Below, piece after piece: positions 18,810 to 27,016 of a stretch of DNA of 64,000 bases. The notes under the pieces were generated by a model. That model saw nothing but the letters and a program-made list of their open reading frames with translations, searched no databases and was not told where the DNA came from. Position 1 is the first letter of the stretch. Every line of letters begins with the position of its first letter. The DNA comes from Paenibacillus typhae. GTDB taxonomy: Bacteria; Bacillota; Bacilli; Paenibacillales; Paenibacillaceae. Location of the stretch: positions 195,242 through 259,241 of the forward strand of contig NZ_FNDX01000004.1 in assembly GCF_900099765.1 (NCBI RefSeq), given 5' to 3'. A program made the position numbers and the translations under genes.

Positions 18810-19853
18810 ATGCAGAGAGACGAGTTAAGACGGCGGCTGTCCGAGCTGTCGGAAAGCGAGCACCGTCATAAAAAGGATCCTGACAAGGGTCTGCTTATAT
18901 TCGAACAAATGAACAAGACGGTGAACATTACCGGAAGCCCGGTATATATTCTGGACCTGGATCCTTATTCAACCCAGGCGTGGAGAGACTCCAAATTTCC
19001 CGCTAACTCCACCAACTCTTTTCACATCAACCAGATGACGATCCGCCAGCATTCCCGTTACAGTAAAATTCCGATGCATATCCATAACTACGTCGAAATC
19101 AATTACGTCTACTCCGGCCAGTGCAAGCAGATTATCGACGGCAAACACGTCACCCTGCGGGAGGGCGATCTGTGCATGCTCGACACCAACGTGCCGCATA
19201 CCATTCTCGAGACGACCGAGGAGGATATCATCATCAACCTCATTATGCTGAAGCCGTTCTTCACCACAGGTTTTCTGAGCAGGCTGGCGACGACCGGGAT
19301 CATTTCCAATTTCATCGTGAATGCGATCTCGCAGATTCATAATCACAACCGCCATATTATTTTTCATACCGGCAATGAAATCTCGTTCAAGGAGACGATG
19401 GAGAGCCTGATGTGCGAAACGTTTGATCCGGGCTTCTGCTCCAAGGAGATTATCGAATCCTATATGGTCATTGTGTTCAGCAAGCTGCTGCAGTCGTTCC
19501 AGGGCGGTCATGACAAGGACTACGGCAATGAGGCCGGCAGGGCCAATCTGATCGAAATCCTGAAATATCTGGAGGATCACTATAAAGACGTCACCCTGAT
19601 TTCCGTAGCCGAGCATTTCAGCTTCCACCCCAATTACTTCAGCGCCTATCTGAAAAAAGCGACCGGAAGAACGTTCAAGGAGCTTGTGCAGATCCAGCGG
19701 ATGACCAGTGCCGGCCTCCTCCTGACCAATACTTCGCTTACTGTGGAGGAGGTGGCCGGTGAGGTCGGCTACAACAATCTCGGATTCTTTTACAAAAAAT
19801 TTGTTGCTTACTACGGCCAGACGCCGAGCGATTACCGCAAGCAGCACCGGTAG
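18810..19853 (+). CDS. AraC-family transcriptional regulator (beta-glucoside locus)
   Basis: 347-residue regulator with an N-terminal region of about 70 residues, a cupin sensor (SKIPMHIHNYVEINYVYSG to DTNVPHTI, about 85-135) and a C-terminal double HTH (VTLISVAEHFSFHPNYFSAY and LTVEEVAGEVGYNNLGFFYK). The start has AAAGGGGG upstream. It lies between the GH106/GH1 unit and the PTS gene, and a 15-bp word is shared by its own promoter and the PTS upstream region, so it may control both and itself. Confidence 0.9.
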   Translation: MQRDELRRRLSELSESEHRHKKDPDKGLLIFEQMNKTVNITGSPVYILDLDPYSTQAWRDSKFPANSTNSFHINQMTIRQHSRYSKIPMHIHNYVEINYVYSGQCKQIIDGKHVTLREGDLCMLDTNVPHTILETTEEDIIINLIMLKPFFTTGFLSRLATTGIISNFIVNAISQIHNHNRHIIFHTGNEISFKETMESLMCETFDPGFCSKEIIESYMVIVFSKLLQSFQGGHDKDYGNEAGRANLIEILKYLEDHYKDVTLISVAEHFSFHPNYFSAYLKKATGRTFKELVQIQRMTSAGLLLTNTSLTVEEVAGEVGYNNLGFFYKKFVAYYGQTPSDYRKQHR

Positions 19854-19863
19854 TGCAGTATTA

Positions 19864-21745
19864 TTAGCGGATGCTCAGAACCAGCTCGCCTGTCTTGGCT
19901 TCACGGCTGCGGTCTGCCTTGAGCTCAACTGACTCATGTTCGGCAGTATTTGTCACGATAACCGGGGTCGTCACCTCGAACTGATTGTCCCGGATCATGC
20001 TCCAGTCCACAATGGCCAGCAGCTGGCCTTTTTTAACTGCATCATTCTCCTGAACCTTGAGCTCAAACGGCGCACCCTTCAGCTTGACGGTATTAATCCC
20101 CATATGGATCAGCAGCTCCACACCGTCCTCCGATACGATTGCAACTGCATGCTTGGAATTCGCCACGGTTACTACTGTACCGTCGAATGGCGCGTAAACC
20201 TTATTATCCGAAGGAATGACGGCGTAACCGCTGCCCATCGCACCGCTTGCGAAGGCTTCGTCCGGCACCTCGCTGAGCGGGATAATTGTGCCTTGAATGG
20301 AGTTGTAGACCTGGGTTTTTGTACCCGCCGCTGGTGCTGTACTGCTTGTTCCGGAAGACACCGGAGCTGCTGCGGGAGTCTCCTGTTTGTCCTTGAAGCC
20401 GAACAGGTAGGTGAGCACGGTTGCAATCACGACGGCCACCGCACTTGCAATGACATAGGCATAGAAGCTGTTGTCGAGCCCTGCAGGATTAATGAACATC
20501 GGAGCTGCAAAAATCCCCCCGCCGCCGAAGCCGAACATCGTCGCACTCATCGCCGCAGTGATTCCGCCGCCAACAGCTCCGGCGATTCCTGCCATGACAA
20601 AAGGCTTTTTGTACGGGAGCGAGATCCCGTAAATTGCCGGCTCTGTTACACCCATAAAGGCGGATATGGCAGCCGGACCGGCAATGCTGCGCACCTTCGC
20701 ATTTCTGGATTTCAGGAACACCCCGAGCGCCGCACCAACCTGGGCAAATACAGAGGCACTGAGGATCGCATTCACCGGATCATACTGCAGCGTTGTAATA
20801 TTGTTGATCAGCACCGGGATAAAAGCATAATGCAGGCCGAAGATGACAATCAGCTGCCACAGCCCGCCAAGCACAACGCCCGCTATAACCGGACTGAGGT
20901 TGTAAATCCACATGGTCGCATCTGCCAGCAGACTGCTTGCTTCCGTCAGTACCGGACCAACCAGCAGGAAGGTCAGGACCCCGGTAACCAGAATGGTAAA
21001 GAGCGGAACAAAGAACAGCCGCAGAGAAGCGGGAAGCTTGCGCTCGAACCATTTTTCCAGCTTCGCCGCAACCCAGGCGGCCAGAATAATCGGAAACAGT
21101 GACGAGGTGTAGCTGGCCAGCACAACCGGAATCCCGGCAAAGGTCAGACTGTCACCCGCATTGTAGGCGGTAATGACCGACGGATAGACCAGCGCGGCGC
21201 CGATGGCTGCCGGGAATAAACGGATTGCCGTTAAATTTCCGGCCGGCCGAGAAGCCGACAATAATCGGCATGAAATAGAACAGGCCGTCTCCAAGCGCAT
21301 TCAGCAAAATATAGGTGCCGTCTGTTGCCGCCAGCCAGTTCAGCGCCGTCGCCAGCCCCAGCATCCCTTTGATAATCCCGGCAGCGGCCAGCAGGCCGAT
21401 GATCGGTGAGATAATGCCGACGATTACATCAACGAAGCGGTTAAAGGCATTTTTCTTTTTGCCGGGTGGCGCTGCTTCTGCATCATTCGACACGACCGCT
21501 CCGCCGAGCTGGTCCGTGACCTCTTTATAGACCTCTTTTACCTTATTGCCGATGACAACCTGGTATTGGCCCCCGCTTTTGACCACTGTCATAACGCCGT
21601 CCAAATTATTGATCGTGTCCGTCTGGGCGACGGATTCATCTTTTAACGTAAATCTTAACCGGGTGACGCAGTGCTCCAGATGGCTGATATTGCTCCGTCC
21701 GCCGACGTTCCGGATAATCTCCCGGGCTAAGCTCTGATTGTCCAT
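19864..21745 (-). pseudogene. bglP: Beta-glucoside PTS permease EIIBCA, split by a +1 frameshift
   Basis: Full-length reading gives about 627 residues: EIIB with active-site Cys in HCVTRLRFTL (about 26), EIIC with about ten membrane segments, and EIIA with the phospho-His in LLIHMGINTVKLKG. The N-terminal frame (21745 down) reads correctly to KFNGNPFIP and then runs into unrelated residues. The downstream frame continues exactly with AAIGAALVYPSV. One extra C in the run at 21212-21214 (GGG on the plus strand) explains the shift. Everything else is well kept, including GGGAGGG before the start, so this is a recent mutation, a sequencing error or, less likely, programmed. Without it, uptake of phosphorylated beta-glucosides for the nearby GH1 would fail. 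Confidence 0.88.
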
Positions 21746-21861
21746 AGTAGACCCTCCCTGATTCTGAAAAAAGCGTACAAAAGGAATTCACGGCCGCTGA
21801 ATAAAAAAGCCTCTCATTCCAGTATGCCAAATATTCCATATTATTGTGCGAAGCATTAAAC

Positions 21862-21876
21862 TTAGAGCGTTTACAT
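21862..21876 (-). promoter_or_regulatory. cre-like site upstream of the PTS gene
   Basis: Minus strand ATGTAAACGCTCTAA has one mismatch to the cre consensus. It lies about 120 nt before the bglP-like start, a usual place for CcpA control of beta-glucoside PTS genes. Confidence 0.45.
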
Positions 21877-21986
21877 TCCTTGCTGAAACCGGTACCCCCG
21901 GGTTAGGCCTTTACCCTTGAATACCCTTACACGAATATGATAACAAACGGCGCCAACGTAAAGTATCGTCAGTTCTTAATGAATTC

Positions 21987-22001
21987 ACTTACCAAACTTA
22001 A
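21987..22001. promoter_or_regulatory. ACTTACCAAACTTAA word upstream of the PTS gene
   Basis: Exact 15-bp copy of the sequence inside the AraC promoter at 18750-18764. It is a candidate operator linking that regulator to the PTS gene. It sits about 245 nt from the PTS start, further than usual for an activator site. Confidence 0.45.
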
Positions 22002-22130
22002 GATTTTGTAAAGCGGTTGCAGACGGGTCGGGTACATTTGATAGGGATAGGGTAGACGGGTGATCGCGTATAGGGCCGAGGTGCTTGTGGAGAGCGGTAA
22101 CGGTGGATGGACAGGCTGGGGCGTGGCGTA

Positions 22131-22470
22131 AGGATAGTCTGGAGCGTGGAGAGTGTGTGGCTGTGGTGGGCGTAGAAAGCGGTATTAGTGTGAGCAGTCT
22201 GGAGCGCGGAGATTGTGAGGTTGAGGTGGGCGTGGAAGGCGGTATTAGTGTGAGCAGTCTGAGGCTTGGAGAGTGTGTGGCTGTGGTGGGCGTGGAAAGC
22301 GGTATTAGTGCGTGAACAGTCTGAGGCTTGGAGAGTGTGTGGATGTGGTGGGCGTGGAAGGCGGTATTAGTGTGAACAGTCTGAGGCTGGAGAGTGTGTG
22401 GGCGTGGAAGGCGGTATTAGTGTGAGCAGTCTGGAGCGCGGAGATTGTGAGGTTGAGGTGTGCGTGGAGG
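22131..22470. repeat. Imperfect 60-bp tandem repeat, about five copies
   Basis: The word GGTATTAG recurs at 22181, 22241, 22301, 22363 and 22413, giving spacings of 60, 60, 62 and 50. Units contain GGAGAGTGTGTGG, GGTGGGCGTGGAA and CAGTCTG(G)AG(G). The 60-bp period keeps one frame open on each strand, but the frame breaks at the 62- and 50-bp units and no ribosome site is seen, so a coding role is doubtful. The region is G-rich on the plus strand. Confidence 0.85.
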
Positions 22471-22620
22471 GCGTTTGTTGTAGCGTCTGCAAAATATGGT
22501 AACGCAACTAAAATACTCACCTGCAGCGCTGAACTCATGTAAGGGCAGGACTTGGCTGAAATTTCGGCTGATCTAAACACAACATTGGGTTGGCAAGTTA
22601 GGTAATATTACTACCAGCGT

Positions 22621-22811
22621 TCCAGCTAACGGACTCAGATGCACTTATTTGCAGCAAAAGGCGTGTTTCTGCAGGCTAACGGACACCAGTGACCTTATTT
22701 CCCATCTTTCCGCGTAAAAAGTACTTTTAAGCTGGAAATAAAGTCATTACGGTCCGTTAGCCTGAATGAACAGGCCGATTTCCATAAATAACGGCTCTGG
22801 TGTCCGTTAGA
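22621..22811. repeat. Inverted intergenic element built on CTAACGGAC
   Basis: GCTAACGGAC occurs at about 22623 and again at about 22673, the second as GCTAACGGACACCAGTGACC. The inverted forms GGTCCGTTAGC (about 22750) and TCTGGTGTCCGTTAG (about 22796-22810) close the element. The whole about 190 bp can fold on itself. A related stretch lies at 56490-56556. Confidence 0.65.
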
Positions 22812-22835
22812 AAAAGTGAAGGTTACTTAGGGGCG

Positions 22836-22976
22836 CGGGGGGGTACGGGGTTACGGGGTTACGGGGTTACGGGGTTACGGGGTTACGGGGTTACGGGGTT
22901 ACGGGGTTACGGGTTACGGGTTACGGGTTACGGGTTACGGGTTACGGGTTACGGGTTACGGGTTACGGGGTTACGG
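22836..22976. repeat. Telomere-like G-rich microsatellite (GGGGTTAC)8-(GGGTTAC)8-GGGGTTAC
   Basis: Eight perfect octamers GGGGTTAC (22847-22910) pass without a break into eight perfect heptamers GGGTTAC (22911-22966), then one more octamer (22967-22974). A G8 run lies just upstream. The plus strand should form stacked G-quadruplexes. It lies between the PTS pseudogene and a secreted-protein gene with no coding potential. Confidence 0.95.
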
Positions 22977-23126
22977 CACTTGCAGCAGAGTACGGCACTT
23001 GCGAGGTTAAAGTATTCACGTTGTCCGCAGCGTATGCGCTGTTTAAGCCTGCTTCAAACAGTCTTTCCCGCCTGCAACCTTTCCCCTCCAGCAGCCGTCA
23101 GATATGTATCACGGAGGTGAATAGAT

Positions 23127-23678
23127 ATGCTCAGAGCAGCCCTGCTTGCTCTTTTAATAATGCTTTTTTTACCTGCCGGCAGCTCCCTTGCCTTATCGTG
23201 TGCCCAATTGCCGACGGTTGAACAAGCATATGATCATTACGACGGCATCGTGATCGGTCATGTCGATAAAATGTCTCCAAGCGATGACGGCACCTCAAAT
23301 GAGCTCCATATCACAGTTAAGCGAAGCTTCAAAACAATAACGGAACGTTCGCTCATCCTGAAGGAAAACATCACCTGGGGTGCACTTAACGGCCCGAGCG
23401 AGACGGGAAAAGACTACCTGTTCTATCTCAAGCAGACGGACGGGGAGTGGGAAAACCCGTTATGCTCGCCTTCTGCTGTAATCAGCAATACTTCTGCCGG
23501 TCCGGAGTATTTGCAGAATAAAGAGATTGCACTGCTGCCTGCCCCACAGCCGCCCGCAGAGGATAACAGCTCCCTGGCAGACAATACCCCTATTGATGCC
23601 TGGACCATCGGAGGCTTAGTGGTGATAGGTATATTCACGGTTGTAACAATAGTCTGGCACCGCCGGAAGAGGGGTTAG
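23127..23678 (+). CDS. Secreted/membrane-anchored protein with NTR (TIMP)-like domain
   Basis: 183 residues: signal peptide (1-22, LLALLIMLFLPAGSSLA), an extracellular domain starting LSCAQLPTVEQAYDHYDGIV with paired Cys and a beta-rich pattern (ITVKRSFKTITERSLILKE, YLFYLKQTDGEWENPLCSPS), then a Pro-rich spacer and a C-terminal membrane helix (WTIGGLVVIGIFTVVTIVW) ending in HRRKRG. This resembles small bacterial netrin/TIMP-like OB-fold proteins, usually annotated hypothetical. GGAGGTGA lies 7 nt upstream. Function is unknown. Topology suggests an outward-facing domain tethered to the membrane. Confidence 0.75.
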   Translation: MLRAALLALLIMLFLPAGSSLALSCAQLPTVEQAYDHYDGIVIGHVDKMSPSDDGTSNELHITVKRSFKTITERSLILKENITWGALNGPSETGKDYLFYLKQTDGEWENPLCSPSAVISNTSAGPEYLQNKEIALLPAPQPPAEDNSSLADNTPIDAWTIGGLVVIGIFTVVTIVWHRRKRG

Positions 23679-23704
23679 AAGCCGCATTTTAATCTGTATT
23701 TAAA

Positions 23705-23750
23705 AAAGAGGGAGCTGCTCTCCGCTTTATGGAGAATAGCTCCCTTATCT
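23705..23750. terminator. Bidirectional terminator
   Basis: Stem GGGAGCT...AGCTCCC (23710-23744, with inner CTCTCC/GGAGAA pairing) is followed by TTATCTT on plus and CTCTTTTTTA on minus. It serves the NTR-like gene and the LCP gene. Confidence 0.8.
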
Positions 23751-23778
23751 TGGTTTCCTCTTAAGAAAAGCACTATTG

Positions 23779-24855
23779 TTAAAGTCCAAAATCATGAAGC
23801 AGCCGGCTGTTATCCAGTGCAGGCAGACCGAGCGGGCTGCGCAGCTTCTCCAGCTTCTCCAGCAAATCCTCTTCATTCGCGTAGACATACGGGCTCTTCC
23901 ATTCCGATTCCAGCGTGATCAGCTCACTGGTTGCAGGCTTCATCGTCTTGTAATTCATAATCCAGCTAACCAGCTGGTCCTTATCAATATCTGTGCGGAT
24001 ATTATCGCCAAGAATATCAATAATCTCGCCCCACTTGGTAATGCCGCTTACCGAATCCAGCTTGTCCAGGATCAGATTCAGCACCTCCTGCTGCCGTTCA
24101 TTGCGGGAGAAATCGGAGGACTCTGCCGTACCGCGGTTCGATTTGCGGTAGCGGACGAAATCAAGCACCTCTTTGCCGTTTAGATGCTGCATCCCTTTTT
24201 TGAGATTAATATTGGTGCCGTCCGCATTATCCACATACCGCATATCCATCGGCACATCAATATCCAACCCGCCCAGCTCATCAACAATGCTGCTGAAGGC
24301 CGCAAAATTCACCAGGATCATGTGATCAATGTCCATCTGCAGCAGGCTGCCGTAGAACTCTCTCGTCTTCTGCAAATCCTCGCCTTTGTTGTGGGCATAA
24401 TAATAGGCATAATAATAGTTCGCCTTATGCGTGCCAAGATCACTGCTGGTGAGCTTCATGTCCCGGGGAATAGATAAGATGGACAGACGTCTGGTGGCAG
24501 GCTCATAGACAACCGGCATAATGACATCCGTATTCATCGTCCCGCCGCTGCCGCTTCTGTTATCGACCCCAGCCAGCAGGAACGTAAGCGGCTTGTTCTT
24601 CTCTTCTTCGGCAGCAGCAGCATCTGCAGCAGCCGAAGCCTCCGGAACAGGTGATACAGGCCCGGCCGTTTCACTCGGGGCTGTGCCCGAAGCGGAAATC
24701 CGGTCCAAGGCCCGCTCTGCCTTGAAATACAGTGTTCCGGCATATACAGCACCGGCAATCAGGCATGTACCCAGTATTGCAGTCGTGGTGATCAGCGCAT
24801 TGCGTTTGCGAGCTTTGCCGAGCTGCGCTTTCCTTCTCTTGCTCCGTTGCTCCAT
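23779..24855 (-). CDS. LCP (LytR-CpsA-Psr) family cell wall ligase
   Basis: 358-residue membrane protein that should transfer anionic polymers from lipid carriers to peptidoglycan. A basic cytoplasmic N-terminus is followed by one membrane segment (about 22-44), a linker and the LCP domain: TFLLAGVDNR, TDVIMPVVYEPATRRLSILSIPRD (Arg-Asp typical) and the C-terminal HLNGKEVLDFVRYR with FSRNERQQEVL. AGGAGGAAGGG lies upstream of ATG. A minus-strand TGGTATACT at about 24901-24911 may be an extended -10 promoter. Single gene. The acceptor polymer cannot be told. Confidence 0.92.
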   Translation of the reverse strand: MEQRSKRRKAQLGKARKRNALITTTAILGTCLIAGAVYAGTLYFKAERALDRISASGTAPSETAGPVSPVPEASAAADAAAAEEEKNKPLTFLLAGVDNRSGSGGTMNTDVIMPVVYEPATRRLSILSIPRDMKLTSSDLGTHKANYYYAYYYAHNKGEDLQKTREFYGSLLQMDIDHMILVNFAAFSSIVDELGGLDIDVPMDMRYVDNADGTNINLKKGMQHLNGKEVLDFVRYRKSNRGTAESSDFSRNERQQEVLNLILDKLDSVSGITKWGEIIDILGDNIRTDIDKDQLVSWIMNYKTMKPATSELITLESEWKSPYVYANEEDLLEKLEKLRSPLGLPALDNSRLLHDFGL

Positions 24856-24945
24856 TCCCTTCCTCCTGCTTGCTATGTATTAACTGTTATAAGTTGTAAA
24901 CTAGTATACCATAGGCCGGCAGAGGTCCTCAAAAGCATAGCGTCA

Positions 24946-24974
24946 CATGCACCATCCGGCAAAAGGTGTATAAT
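24946..24974 (+). promoter_or_regulatory. Candidate promoter of the BASS transporter gene
   Basis: A perfect TATAAT (24969-24974) lies about 30 nt before the start. The -35 region (about 24946, CATGCA) is poor, so an activator may be needed. Confidence 0.45.
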
Positions 24975-25005
24975 AGTGGGAACCTACTAAAAAGGATGTC
25001 CTGAC

Positions 25006-25989
25006 ATGCTTCTCAAACTGAACCGTGTGCTTAACCGGATGATGCCCTTGATTACCCCGCTGAGTGTTCTTACCGGTGTGCTCTGCGGCAGTTCGCTTAC
25101 CCCTTATACTTACTTGTCTCCCTGGCTGTTCGCCTTTATGACATTTGCAGGAAGCATCAGCCTTGGCGTCAGAGATTTTGTGAACGTTATCAAAAAACCG
25201 CTGCCCTTGTTCGTCTGTCTGTTTATCCTGCATATTACGATGCCGCTGGTCGCTTTCGGACTCGGAAATCTGCTGTATTATACCGATCAGTTCACCATAA
25301 CCGGCCTGGTGCTGGCAGCGGTCATCCCGACCGGGGTCAGCAGCTTTATATGGGTGAGCATCTATAAGGGCAATACCGCCCTTACGCTGTCTATTATTTT
25401 GATTGATACCCTTCTAGCGCCTTTTGTCGTCCCGGGAGTGTTGTCCGTGCTGATCGGAACGAATGTGGAGCTGGATACATGGGCGATGATGGGCAGCCTG
25501 TTCTGGATGATTGTTGTCCCTTCACTGCTTGGAATGATCCTTAATGAATGGAGCAAGGGAGCGGTCGCACCGGTATGGAGCCCGCGGCTGAATCCCTTCT
25601 CCAAAGTGTTCATGGCTGTTGTCATTATGATTAACGGCTCGGTTATCTCGCCGTATCTGGCCGACATCGACCTCAAGCTGGTTGGTCTGGCGGCCGTAAT
25701 CGTGCTCATGGCCTCCACCGGCTATGTTCTCTGCTTCCTGACTGCAAAGGTTCTGCGCTGGAATGAGGCGGATGAGGTGGCACTGATCTTTAACGGCGGG
25801 ATGCGTAACATCAGCGCCGGTGCCGTGCTTGCCGTATCTTATTTCCCTGCTCCGGTTGCTGTCCCCGTTGTCCTTGGCATGGTATTCCAGCAGCTGCTTG
25901 CTTCACTCGCCGGGGTGATCCTCGGCCGGCGTTCCAGAGGCCGAGAACGCCTGAAGTTTGCATCATCGCGCTCCCCGCACGGAGGATAG
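25006..25989 (+). CDS. Bile acid:sodium symporter (BASS) family transporter
   Basis: 327-residue membrane protein with about nine or ten hydrophobic segments. It shows BASS features: FAFMTFAGSISLG near the N-terminus, the VLAAVIPTGVSSFIWVSI stretch and the late NGGMRNISAGAVLAVSYFP motif. Bacterial relatives carry organic acids or pantoate-like compounds. The substrate here is unknown. AAAGGATG precedes the start. It stands alone between LCP and YheC/D genes and ends at a bidirectional terminator. Confidence 0.88.
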   Translation: MLLKLNRVLNRMMPLITPLSVLTGVLCGSSLTPYTYLSPWLFAFMTFAGSISLGVRDFVNVIKKPLPLFVCLFILHITMPLVAFGLGNLLYYTDQFTITGLVLAAVIPTGVSSFIWVSIYKGNTALTLSIILIDTLLAPFVVPGVLSVLIGTNVELDTWAMMGSLFWMIVVPSLLGMILNEWSKGAVAPVWSPRLNPFSKVFMAVVIMINGSVISPYLADIDLKLVGLAAVIVLMASTGYVLCFLTAKVLRWNEADEVALIFNGGMRNISAGAVLAVSYFPAPVAVPVVLGMVFQQLLASLAGVILGRRSRGRERLKFASSRSPHGG

Positions 25990-25998
25990 CCGCATACA

Positions 25999-26036
25999 AA
26001 AAGAGCTCAGCGGAAGAAATCCCGCTGAGCTCTTTT
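25999..26036. terminator. Bidirectional terminator
   Basis: Perfect 15-bp stem AAAAGAGCTCAGCGG / CCGCTGAGCTCTTTT with an 8-nt loop, between convergent BASS and YheC/D genes. Confidence 0.92.
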
Positions 26037-26049
26037 GCCGTCCGGACGA

Positions 26050-26805
26050 TTATATTTTCAGCTGAAACCGGCGGTACCGCATTACTTTTTTATACATGGC
26101 CTTATCCTTGAGCTGATTGAAAATGTAAGGGTCGGGCCGCATGTTCACTTCAATAATCCATGGAGTCAGCGACCGGTCCAGCCCGACATCTACGCCGATC
26201 TGCTTGATTTTGGGATAGGTCTTTTGCATGTGGGCCGCTATGCGCACACCAAGCGTATTCAGCTCCTCTGTCAGCTGTGCCAGCCGGGAGGCAGACAGAT
26301 GGGTATGGAGCAACGTTTCAATTGCCGTCGGCTTGCCGCCGCTGTGGTAATTGGTAACGATTTTGCGCGGGTGTCCCAGCCGTCCGATGATGCCGGTAGC
26401 TTCCCAGGCTCCTTTGGGGCTTACCTGCACCATCACCCGGATGTCAAAGCGGCGGCTGTTGTGCTTGAGCAGATGAATCCCTTTTTGGATCAGATATCTT
26501 TTGCGGCCTGTTTTCTTCGCCAGACTTTTATAAAAAGCATCAAACGTATCAAACCGGCGGACTGTCTCCTCATACTGGTAGATAAAGCCCTGCCGTTCTC
26601 CCCGTTCAGCGCGGATCACCCCGTTCCCGTAGGTTCCCCTCTCCGGCTTCACGTAAATCATTCCATAGCTGTAAATCATCTGCTCCAGATTGCGTCTGGT
26701 AAATTTCCGGGTGTCCGGAATGTAGCGTCTGACAGTACCGCTCTGCAGCAGCAGTTTGGTCTTAATCCATTTACTCTGTAGGTGATCAGCCTTGGTTGCC
26801 TTCAC
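26050..26805 (-). CDS. YheC/YheD-family spore coat-associated protein (ATP-grasp)
   Basis: 251 residues of the YheC/YheD ATP-grasp family linked to the endospore coat. Seen: MIYVKPERGTYGNGVIRA (nucleotide-binding strand and loop), YLIQKGIHLL, RRFDIRVMVQ and the metal-binding IGVDVGLD...WIIEVNMRPD. The start is GTG at 26803-26805, set by AGGAGAG 8 nt upstream. An overlapping ATG two bases earlier reads straight into TGA. It is shorter than two-domain YheD proteins, so it is the ATP-grasp part alone. It supports a spore-forming host. Confidence 0.9.
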   Translation of the reverse strand: MKATKADHLQSKWIKTKLLLQSGTVRRYIPDTRKFTRRNLEQMIYSYGMIYVKPERGTYGNGVIRAERGERQGFIYQYEETVRRFDTFDAFYKSLAKKTGRKRYLIQKGIHLLKHNSRRFDIRVMVQVSPKGAWEATGIIGRLGHPRKIVTNYHSGGKPTAIETLLHTHLSASRLAQLTEELNTLGVRIAAHMQKTYPKIKQIGVDVGLDRSLTPWIIEVNMRPDPYIFNQLKDKAMYKKVMRYRRFQLKI

Positions 26806-26924
26806 ATTTGCACTCTCCTGTCCGGGAGAGACGGTTAACCTCCCCCTGAATTACATCACAGTGCATCCTATGCCGCAGCATCAGCAGCTGAATAAACCAT
26901 CTGTCCCGTGACTGGGAGAATATC

Positions 26925-26954
26925 TTTACAGTATATTTGGCCCGGTCATATTCT
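26925..26954 (+). promoter_or_regulatory. Candidate promoter of the DUF6492-manC unit
   Basis: TTTACA - 18 nt - TATTCT, about 60 nt before the first gene. Confidence 0.4.
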
Positions 26955-27016
26955 GCCTGCCAAGAATAGTCTAGTGCAGACGCTAAGATGTCAATTTACG
27001 TACGGAGATGAACCGA

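Noticed and set aside
21212..21214. Programmed frameshift in the PTS gene
   Set aside because: No slippery heptamer, only a short C run, and PTS permeases are not known to use frameshifting.
22085..22580. Short frames on both strands across the 60-bp repeat
   Set aside because: They exist because the repeat length is a multiple of three; no ribosome sites and the frame breaks at uneven units.
22847..22974. CRISPR array
   Set aside because: Units are 7-8 bp with no spacers; it is a microsatellite.
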